This document shows positions 1 through 4,864 of a DNA stretch of 6,329 nucleotides, one piece after another. The position numbers and the translations under genes are program-made. Where the stretch lies: positions 1 to 6,329 of the forward strand of contig CAZGVW010000153.1 of the NCBI GenBank assembly GCA_964529265.1. The letters are read 5' to 3'. The notes under the pieces were generated by a model. It had not been told where the DNA came from. It made no database searches and worked only from the letters and a program-made list of their open reading frames with translations. This DNA comes from CAZGVW01 sp964529265 (GTDB lineage Bacteria; Planctomycetota; Phycisphaerae; Phycisphaerales; UBA1924). The stretch's first letter is position 1, and each line of letters starts with the position of its first letter.

Positions 1-57
1 TTCCCCTCCCCTCTTGCCTTCACCACTCCCATCCTCCTTCAGGAACCCCGCCCCCTC

Positions 58-687
58 ATGGACACCGCCCAACGCATCGCCCAGTTCGAGAACATGGCCC
101 AGGCCGATCCCGACAACGACATGGCCCACTTCTCCCTCGGCCGCGTCTACGCCGAAGCCGGCCGCCACGCCGACGCCGCAAACGCATACCTCAAGTGCGT
201 CGAAGTCAACCCCGCCATGAGCAAGGCCTGGCAACTCGCCGGCGAATCACTCCTCGCCGCGGGCGATGAGAAACAAGCCGGCGACGTTCTCACCACCGGC
301 TACACCCACGCCGCCACCCGCGGCGATCGCCTCCCCCAGAAAGCCATGGCCGAGATGCTCACGAAACTCGGCCTCCCCGTCCCCGAAGTCGCGCACACCG
401 AGCACAGACAGCGCGCCACCGGCGATTTCGTCTGCAGACGCACCGGCAAACCCGGAACCCGCCTCGATTCGCCCCCATTCAAAGGCCCCGTCGGCGCCTG
501 GATCCACGAAAACATCTCCGCCGAAACCTGGCGCGCCTGGATCGGTCAGGGCACCAAAGTCATCAACGAACTCCGCCTCGATTTCTCCCGCGAACAGGAT
601 CAGGAAGTCTACGACCGCCACATGCGCGAATACCTCGGCATCGACGACGACCTGCTCGCACGGCTGCGGGAAAAAGCGCCGGCCTGA
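58..687 (+). CDS. TPR domain fused to YggX-type Fe(2+)-trafficking domain (209 aa)
   Basis: The protein has two parts. Residues about 22-86 look like two tetratricopeptide repeats (alanine, glycine and aromatic spacing as in AHFSLGRVYAEAGR, then AWQLAGESLLAAGD). Residues about 124-195 match the small YggX/iron-traffic family: a cysteine at 126 (FVC), then GxxG-like spacing, W158 and W161 in an IS-E-W-W pattern, INE at 169-171, and a closing helix with M189 and Y192. Free-standing YggX is about 90 residues and is linked to iron delivery and protection of Fe-S clusters from oxidants, so this protein is more than twice that length. By inference the TPR part is a docking surface and the protein is cytoplasmic, as no signal peptide is seen. 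The ATG at 58 is preceded by AGGAA at 41-45, a rather long spacing. The gene stands alone, convergent with the next one. Family assignment is firm; the exact function is inferred. Confidence 0.85.
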   Translation: MDTAQRIAQFENMAQADPDNDMAHFSLGRVYAEAGRHADAANAYLKCVEVNPAMSKAWQLAGESLLAAGDEKQAGDVLTTGYTHAATRGDRLPQKAMAEMLTKLGLPVPEVAHTEHRQRATGDFVCRRTGKPGTRLDSPPFKGPVGAWIHENISAETWRAWIGQGTKVINELRLDFSREQDQEVYDRHMREYLGIDDDLLARLREKAPA

Positions 688-714
688 ACGATCGCAGTGT
701 GCTGCTCCCTGTGT

Positions 715-745
715 GGCATGGAACGGCGCTTCGCCGATCCATGCC
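715..745. terminator. Imperfect palindrome, likely terminator of the TPR-YggX gene
   Basis: GGCATGGA at 715-722 pairs with TCCATGCC at 738-745. After an A-A mismatch, CGGC at 724-727 pairs with GCCG at 733-736 around a short GCTTC loop. The stem starts 28 nt after the stop at 687. There is no T-run behind it, so a classical intrinsic terminator is not shown. The placement fits a 3'-end hairpin; a dispersed genomic repeat is the alternative. Confidence 0.5.
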
Positions 746-903
746 GAACCACATGGCCGATCCATACAGCCGGCCGCCGACCGACCGATCAGATATGTCG
801 GGAGCGCCACGAGAGAGACCGCCTCGGTTTCGCCCGTGCCGAATGCAACAACAGCGTCCGTTTCGCGATCAATCCGCTGTCCCAGGTCCGACTCTGCGGG
901 TGC

Positions 904-939
904 CGTGGTGCAGAGGCTGCTTTGAGCCGCTGCACCACG
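904..939. terminator. Long hairpin, likely terminator of the thioesterase gene
   Basis: CGTGGTGCAG at 904-913 pairs perfectly with CTGCACCACG at 930-939. After one A-G mismatch, GGCT at 915-918 pairs with AGCC at 925-928, leaving a six-base loop. The stem begins 28 nt beyond the thioesterase stop at 968 in that gene's direction. No T-run follows on either strand. It may act in both directions between the convergent genes. Confidence 0.5.
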
Positions 940-967
940 ACGTCCGACTGTCGATCTCCCGCCCCAC

Positions 968-1408
968 TCACCCCTCCACCCCACCCCGCGGCGCCACCCG
1001 CATCATCGTCGCCTGCATGATCGCCACGCACGCCTCCGCCCCCGCGCCGTGCGCCGTAACCTCCGCCGTCGCCACGCCCACCGTGCGCCCCACACGCACC
1101 ACGCGCCCCCGCGCCACGAACCGCTCGCCCACCGCCGGCGCCAGCAGGTTGATCTTGAACTCAACGCTCAACACCGCCGACCCCTCCGGCATCCGCGTCA
1201 GGCACGCATAGCCGCACGCCGAATCCGCAATCGTCGCAATCGCCCCCGCATGCGCGAACCCGTGCTGCTGCTGAATCGCCTCAGCCCACGGCAACTCAAT
1301 CTCCACTTCACCATCATCCACCCGCACCAGCCGCGCCCCCAGCGTCACAAGCAGTCGCTGACGCCCAAAAGACTCCAAAATGCGCCCATGCAGCGGCGTA
1401 ATGCTCAT
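968..1408 (-). CDS. PaaI-family hotdog-fold thioesterase (146 aa)
   Basis: The product resembles the PaaI/YdiI-type hotdog thioesterases, cytoplasmic enzymes of about 130-150 residues that cleave acyl-CoA thioesters. From the ATG at 1408, the family signature HAGAIATIADSACG sits at about residues 53-66, with the Asp of IAD at residue 62 in the usual catalytic position. A conserved beta-strand run VEFKINLLAP at 82-91 and a closing block with ARGRVVRVGRT at 99-109 follow. The length is complete for the family. A GTG at 1429 would add seven residues (MCAICCA) that are cysteine-rich and not typical, so I prefer the ATG at 1408; neither start has a clear Shine-Dalgarno. Substrate cannot be told from the sequence. 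The gene is divergent from the patatin gene and convergent with the TPR-YggX gene. Confidence 0.88.
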   Translation of the reverse strand: MSITPLHGRILESFGRQRLLVTLGARLVRVDDGEVEIELPWAEAIQQQHGFAHAGAIATIADSACGYACLTRMPEGSAVLSVEFKINLLAPAVGERFVARGRVVRVGRTVGVATAEVTAHGAGAEACVAIMQATMMRVAPRGGVEG

Positions 1409-1474
1409 AGCGCAGCATATCGCGCACACGCCTGAATAGTGTTGCGCGCCGCTTCGACCATCTCAGTTGGGCGC

Positions 1475-1497
1475 CACTGGTGGCTTGCCCACCAGTG
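1475..1497. repeat. Inverted repeat CACTGGTGG / CCACCAGTG
   Basis: CACTGGTGG at 1475-1483 and CCACCAGTG at 1489-1497 form a perfect 9-bp stem with the 5-nt loop CTTGC. It lies about 70 bp upstream of the thioesterase start, far from any stop codon, so a terminator role is unlikely. It looks like a dispersed palindromic element, but only one copy is in the window. Confidence 0.6.
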
Positions 1498-1524
1498 CCG
1501 ACGCGCGCCATGCGCACCACCCAC

Positions 1525-1576
1525 AGGGGTGCAGCGGAACCCGTGGCGGCCCGCTTCAGCCTGCTCCTGCACCCCT
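1525..1576. repeat. Inverted repeat AGGGGTGCAG / CTGCACCCCT with 32-nt interior
   Basis: AGGGGTGCAG at 1525-1534 is exactly complementary to CTGCACCCCT at 1567-1576. Inside it, AGCGG at 1533-1537 could alternatively pair with CCGCT at 1551-1555. It could be a stem-loop RNA, a degenerate small repeat element or chance structure in GC-rich DNA. Confidence 0.45.
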
Positions 1577-1610
1577 CCCCTCACCCCATCCCCCACATGC
1601 GGGTCACGCA

Positions 1611-1664
1611 GTGACGCCTTTTGTGCGCGCATTTTTCGTAGTGACGCCCTTTGTGCGCGCATTT
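1611..1664. repeat. Two-copy 24-bp direct repeat, 30-bp period
   Basis: Positions 1611-1634 and 1641-1664 match at 23 of 24 bases; the only difference is T or C at the ninth base. Each copy starts GTGACGCC and contains the 8-bp palindrome TGCGCGCA (1624-1631 and 1654-1661), so the palindromes are 30 bp apart, near three helical turns. This spacing in a divergent promoter region would suit a paired operator. An alternative is a fragment of a dispersed tandem repeat. Confidence 0.7.
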
Positions 1665-1749
1665 CAGGCAACATCGCCTCTTCCCTCTTGGCGCGGCAAA
1701 TCCGTCGCGTACAAAGGGTGGCCCTGCGCGCCTCGTCGGCGCACAGGCT

Positions 1750-1759
1750 CTCCCGGGAG
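1750..1759. promoter_or_regulatory. Palindrome overlapping the patatin ribosome binding site
   Basis: CTCCCGGGAG-type self-complementary sequence (C1750 to G1759) overlaps the Shine-Dalgarno GGGAGG at 1755-1760, which sits 7 nt before the ATG at 1768. The strong site decides the patatin start. Pairing of the palindrome could hide the site in the mRNA, but a stem with no loop is sterically awkward, so this is only a possibility. Confidence 0.35.
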
Positions 1760-1767
1760 GCTCACAC

Positions 1768-2691
1768 ATGGCTGCCTATCGCATCATCGCCTTCGACGGC
1801 GGCGGAATCCTCGGCCTGCTCACCGGCGTCCTTCTCCGCCGACTCATCCAGGAGCGCCCCGCCGCGCTCGACCACGTCGATCTCTTCGCCGGCACATCCA
1901 CCGGCGGCATCATCGCCCTCTCCATCGCCTCCGGCGTCCCGGTTGACACCATCATCGCCCTCTACCGCGATAAAGGCCCCTCCATCTTCGATGACACCTG
2001 GCTCGATGATCTCCGCGATCTCGGCGGCCTCACCGGCGCCGATTACGACAACAGGAACCTCAAGAAGGAACTCACGCGCGTCTTCGATAAAGCCACGCTG
2101 AAAGACCTCAACCGCCGCGTCCTCGTCCCCGCCTTCGATCTCGATAATCTCGATCGCGCCCCCGAGCCCGGCGAAATCCGCCACTGGAAGCCCAAGTTCT
2201 TCCACAACTTCCCCGGTTCAGATTCCGATGGCGCCGAATCCGTCGTCGATGTCGCCCTGCGCACCAGCGCCGCCCCCACGTACTTCCCCTCCTACGACGG
2301 CCACATCGATGGCGGCGTCGTCGCCAACAACCCCTCACTCGCCGCCGTCGCCCAGGCCATCGATCCCCGCGCCGGCAAGCAGCGCCTCGAAGACATCCAC
2401 GTCCTCTCCATCGGAACCGGCCGCAACCCCGCCTACATCAAGGGCAAGTCGCACGATTGGGGCTATGCCGGCTGGGGCAAGCAACTCATCCGCATCATGA
2501 TCGAAGGCGTCATGGGCGTCGCCGAGTTTCAGTGCCGCCAACTCCTGGGCGATCGCTTCCACCGCCTCGATCCCTGGCTCCCCCAGGACATCCCCCTCGA
2601 TTGCGTCAAGAAGATCCCCGAAATCGCCGCCATCGCGCAAACCGTCAACCTCGCGCCCACCATCGATTGGATGAAGAAATGCGGCTACTGA
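1768..2691 (+). CDS. Patatin-like phospholipase / acyl hydrolase (307 aa)
   Basis: All patatin hallmarks are present. The glycine-rich oxyanion loop is DGGGILG at residues 10-16. The nucleophile elbow GTSTG at 42-46 puts the catalytic serine at 44. The dyad aspartate is D181 in DGGVVANNP. The RTSAAPTYFPSY run at 165-176 is also typical. Enzymes of this fold hydrolyse acyl ester bonds of phospholipids or other lipids with a Ser-Asp dyad. The sequence style (SIDGGG-, AGTSTGG-type) is that of the bacterial patatins that include CBASS effectors such as CapV, but no nucleotidyltransferase or other defence gene lies nearby. No signal peptide or membrane segment is seen, so the protein is probably cytoplasmic. 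The frame opens earlier, at 1651, but GGGAGG at 1755-1760 and the family's usual N-terminus favour the ATG at 1768. The natural lipid substrate is unknown. Confidence 0.92.
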   Translation: MAAYRIIAFDGGGILGLLTGVLLRRLIQERPAALDHVDLFAGTSTGGIIALSIASGVPVDTIIALYRDKGPSIFDDTWLDDLRDLGGLTGADYDNRNLKKELTRVFDKATLKDLNRRVLVPAFDLDNLDRAPEPGEIRHWKPKFFHNFPGSDSDGAESVVDVALRTSAAPTYFPSYDGHIDGGVVANNPSLAAVAQAIDPRAGKQRLEDIHVLSIGTGRNPAYIKGKSHDWGYAGWGKQLIRIMIEGVMGVAEFQCRQLLGDRFHRLDPWLPQDIPLDCVKKIPEIAAIAQTVNLAPTIDWMKKCGY

Positions 2692-2697
2692 TCCCAT

Positions 2698-2739
2698 CCT
2701 GGTGGCCCGGCTCCTGGTGGCCCGGCTCTCCGAGCCGGG
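2698..2739. repeat. 15-bp tandem repeat running into a hairpin, possible terminator
   Basis: CCTGGTGGCCCGGCT occurs twice in direct succession (2698-2712 and 2713-2727). The second copy continues into a hairpin: CCCGGCTC at 2721-2728, loop TCC, GAGCCGGG at 2732-2739. Because the left arm is duplicated, the right arm could also pair with 2706-2713. The element starts 7 nt after the patatin stop, between convergent genes, so 3'-end formation is a reasonable role. There is no T-run. Confidence 0.6.
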
Positions 2740-2745
2740 TCCGTT

Positions 2746-2760
2746 GCGCTCTCAAAGCGC
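2746..2760. terminator. Small hairpin downstream of the DUF58 gene
   Basis: GCGCT at 2746-2750 pairs with AGCGC at 2756-2760 around CTCAA. It lies 36 nt past the DUF58 stop in that gene's direction. The stem is short and there is no T-run, so this is weak support for a terminator. Confidence 0.25.
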
Positions 2761-2795
2761 TGTGCCTTCTCTTCTCACCCCATCGACCCCAGCGC

Positions 2796-3866
2796 CTACC
2801 GCAGCATCCCCCTCTTCCGCAGATCCTGAAGCAGCAAGCCATCCAGGTCCGCATCGCTCCGCAGCATCAGGTGCGTCATCCGCCGCGCAGCGCAGAACGC
2901 CGAAAGCCCCGCGCAGTGCTTCTCCAGATTTTCCTTGTACCGCTTGATCAACCCCGCCGTCACCGTCACTTCCGCGGCATGCCCCGTCTCGACATCCGTC
3001 AGCCGCAGGTCCCCCAGCAATCCATCCCCCGCGCGAGCGCGCTTCCGCCCGCCGGCGCCCGCCTTCTCCGCGCCCTCGAACAGCGAGAACGAACCCATCC
3101 GCTCCAACTGCGGATCAACCTCCCCCGGACTCAGCACCTGCGCGCAGAACACATCCAGCCCCGCCGCGGCGGATGCGCCGCCCCCGGCGGCGCCCCCATT
3201 CCCGCCTCCACCGCTCGAGAGGAGTTTCAACCCATCCTCATACCCCTCGCGCAGCAGAAAGTCGGACATCACCACCATCACTCCGCTCGTCCGCCGCGTC
3301 AGCGAGATCGCGCGCATCGCGCTCGTGAAATCCGCCCCGCGCCCCGGCGTCCCCGCAGTTCCGGGCTTGACCTTGTTCAGCAGGAACGCCCCCAGCCGCG
3401 TCGCCGCCGATTTGCCACGGATCTCCTCCAGCCGCTCCAGCCGTTCGCCCCCGAACGCCGTCACGGTGACACGGTTCTGCTTGACCAGCCCGATGTACCC
3501 CAGCGCCATCGCCAGCCGCTGGCAGAAGATCAGTTTGTTCGGCGTCCCCGCGTCCATGCTGAGGGAGCAATCGATCGCCATGTGCAGCGCCAGGTCCTGC
3601 TCCTCCAAGAACAACTTCAGGAACACTCGATCCAGCCGTGCGTACACCTTCCAGTCGATGCGCCGAATGTCGTCGCCCGGCGAATACTGCCGATAGTCGT
3701 CGAACTCGACCGATTGCCCCCGCCGCTTGGAGCGCCGTTCGCCCGGCAGTTTCCCCGCGAAGATGCGCCGGCTCGCGAGATCAACCCTGTCCAGCCGCGC
3801 CATGAGCGCTGGGCCGATCAGTTCCTCGATGGTGCTGGGCCGCCGGGGCGGCGGAACGGCGAGCAT
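2796..3866 (-). CDS. DUF58 domain-containing protein (356 aa)
   Basis: The central signature of DUF58 is clear: EFDDYRQYSPGDDIRRIDWK at residues 54-73, followed by a von Willebrand A-like fold. Its metal-site-like D-x-S-x-S is D99, S101, S103 in AIDCSLSMD, and VVMSDFL at 198-204 is a second conserved strand. Members usually sit beside a MoxR-type AAA ATPase and von Willebrand A proteins and are thought to help assemble or activate envelope or metal-containing complexes; the biochemical role is not settled. No membrane segment is seen. The usual MoxR gene is not upstream, since that side holds a divergent exported-protein gene. Residues about 218-236 form a glycine/alanine-rich insert in the normally short region after the MSDFL strand, and 268-282 is another low-complexity insert. 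The ATG at 3866 has AAGGGG 7 nt upstream; the frame continues open far beyond it, but that part is antisense to the next gene. Confidence 0.88.
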   Translation of the reverse strand: MLAVPPPRRPSTIEELIGPALMARLDRVDLASRRIFAGKLPGERRSKRRGQSVEFDDYRQYSPGDDIRRIDWKVYARLDRVFLKLFLEEQDLALHMAIDCSLSMDAGTPNKLIFCQRLAMALGYIGLVKQNRVTVTAFGGERLERLEEIRGKSAATRLGAFLLNKVKPGTAGTPGRGADFTSAMRAISLTRRTSGVMVVMSDFLLREGYEDGLKLLSSGGGGNGGAAGGGASAAAGLDVFCAQVLSPGEVDPQLERMGSFSLFEGAEKAGAGGRKRARAGDGLLGDLRLTDVETGHAAEVTVTAGLIKRYKENLEKHCAGLSAFCAARRMTHLMLRSDADLDGLLLQDLRKRGMLR

Positions 3867-3938
3867 GACGATTCCCCTTGCGCGGCGCCGCGCCCGGCGC
3901 TCAGCCGTATAGTAGTCGCACACACGGAGTGCCCCGCG
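3867..3938. promoter_or_regulatory. Divergent promoter region between DUF58 and exported-protein genes
   Basis: Only 72 bp separate the two starts. The spacer contains a perfect 14-bp palindrome GCGCGGCGCCGCGC at 3880-3893, 13 nt from the DUF58 start codon and just beyond its ribosome binding site. It also contains the only AT-leaning stretch here, with TATAGT at 3908-3913 (one mismatch to a -10 box for the + gene). No good -35 partner was found. GGAG at 3926-3929 serves the + gene. Shared control of both genes is an inference. Confidence 0.4.
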
Positions 3939-4844
3939 ATGCCATCCACATCCTCCACCCCCCGTGCCATCGAATTCCCGACCACCTGTGCCACCGACCG
4001 CTGCTTTGCGCGGTCGGCGCCTTCCTCCACCTCGCTCCTCGCCCTCACCGCCCTCTCCATCCTCCTCACATTCTGCGCCCCCGCGCGCGCCCAAAGCGAT
4101 CAAAGCGTCCTCGAACTGCGCCAGGAAAACGCCCGTCTCCGCGACCGCATCGCCCAACTCGAGGCCCAACTCGCCCAATCCAACCGCCAGGTCGAATCCC
4201 TGAAGGCGCAGAACACAGCGCTCCAGCGCCGCCTCACCCCCGGGGGCGGCGGCGGCAGCGGTCCACCAACCACCCCGACCCCCGCCCCCTCCAACGAGCC
4301 CGATCTCTCCAACCTCCCGGACGACCCCTTCGCCGCGCCCGACGCCATGCTCCGCGAACTGCGCTCGAAATACGTCGAAAACTTCGGCGATGCGCCGCTT
4401 TCCACCCCCGAAGAGCGCGAAAAGCGCATCCAGGACGCCCGCCCCTGGACCCGTCGCATGTCCACCGAACTCCGCCGCGCCGTCGAGTGGCTCGTCACCG
4501 TCGTCCCCGATTCCGAAGGCCGCTGGAGCCAGCCCGGTTTCGGCCGCGACACCGTGTTTCTCCTCCAGGTGCTCGATTCTGCTTCCGGGGGCGGGGCGCC
4601 GATCGGCCGCCCATTCCCCATCTCCGTCTCCGGCCGCGACGCCGGCCGCCTCCAGGCCAACCCCGATGGAACGCGCTGGATCGTCTCCGGCGTCTTTTCC
4701 GCCACGCCGAATGTGAATCCGGAGCGCGAAACGCCCGGTTTGTTCGAAACACCCGCGTTGGTCGGCCCGTTTGTCGAATTTCAGCACTCCCTCGCCGTCC
4801 GCGGCCTGCGCCCCGCCGATGAACGCGACGAAACCGAGCGCTGA
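3939..4844 (+). CDS. Predicted exported coiled-coil protein of unknown function (301 aa)
   Basis: I do not recognise a named family. The N-terminus has a hydrophobic run SLLALTALSILLTF at residues 32-45 followed by APARA and Q52, a good signal-peptidase I site after A51; the leader before the hydrophobic run is unusually long. The cysteine at 46 is preceded by Phe, which argues against a lipoprotein. Residues about 54-99 are a strong coiled coil rich in Leu, Gln, Glu and Arg (LELRQENARLRDRIAQLEAQ and onward). A glycine/proline/threonine linker covers 101-120. The rest, about 125-295, is a mixed alpha/beta domain with tryptophans at 170, 184, 196 and 247. The protein likely acts in the periplasm or outside the cytoplasmic membrane, perhaps as an oligomer. 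The ATG at 3939 has GGAG nine bases upstream. It is divergent from the DUF58 gene and 20 nt ahead of pyrD. Confidence 0.75.
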   Translation: MPSTSSTPRAIEFPTTCATDRCFARSAPSSTSLLALTALSILLTFCAPARAQSDQSVLELRQENARLRDRIAQLEAQLAQSNRQVESLKAQNTALQRRLTPGGGGGSGPPTTPTPAPSNEPDLSNLPDDPFAAPDAMLRELRSKYVENFGDAPLSTPEEREKRIQDARPWTRRMSTELRRAVEWLVTVVPDSEGRWSQPGFGRDTVFLLQVLDSASGGGAPIGRPFPISVSGRDAGRLQANPDGTRWIVSGVFSATPNVNPERETPGLFETPALVGPFVEFQHSLAVRGLRPADERDETER

Positions 4845-4864
4845 CGCGCCTTTTTCCACTCCGC

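Larger units (their letters stand above)
688..967. other. Convergent intergenic spacer with two hairpins, no gene seen
   Basis: This 280 bp gap lies between two genes that point at each other. Open frames cross it but none has family resemblance or a ribosome binding site. Its clear content is two long imperfect palindromes (715-745 and 904-939) and a 10-bp direct repeat GCCGATCCAT at 733-742 and 756-765, the first copy lying in the right arm of the first hairpin. About 150 bp between the hairpins show nothing I can name. Confidence 0.6.
1409..1767. other. Divergent spacer packed with repeats, no gene seen
   Basis: About 360 bp separate the thioesterase start from the patatin start. Frames open through it have no family resemblance. 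It holds, in order, a 9-bp-arm hairpin (1475-1497), a 10-bp inverted repeat with a 32-nt interior (1525-1576), a two-copy 24-bp direct repeat with 30-bp period (1611-1664) and a 10-bp palindrome overlapping the patatin ribosome binding site (1750-1759). Promoters for both flanking genes should lie here, but I could not pick convincing -35/-10 pairs. Confidence 0.6.

Noticed and set aside
247..984. A 245-residue - strand frame and a 219-residue + strand frame over the first gene
   Set aside because: They overlap the TPR-YggX gene, whose frame carries clear domains, and have skewed Gly/Ala or Pro/Ser composition typical of shadow frames in GC-rich DNA.
1600..1670. Two-copy direct repeat considered as a CRISPR array
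   Set aside because: Only two copies, with a 6-base gap between them rather than a spacer of about 30 bases, and no cas gene in the window.
1768..3866. Patatin plus DUF58 considered as a new defence module
   Set aside because: The two genes are convergent, separated by hairpins, and each belongs to a family with common non-defence members; nothing ties them into one operon.
3978..4083. Exported protein considered as a lipoprotein using the cysteine in LTFC
   Set aside because: The residue before the cysteine is Phe, which does not fit a lipobox, and a good APARA signal-peptidase I site follows directly.
2457..4844. A 795-residue open frame on the + strand ending in the exported protein
   Set aside because: It starts within the patatin gene and runs antisense to DUF58. 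The ATG at 3939 with GGAG upstream and a signal peptide right after it marks the real gene.
2796..4859. A 687-residue open frame on the - strand joining the DUF58 gene with a long upstream extension
   Set aside because: The first 331 residues are antisense to the exported coiled-coil gene, are low in family resemblance and rich in Gly, Ala and Glu as expected for antisense of GC-rich coding DNA. The ATG at 3866 has a ribosome binding site and matches the family start.
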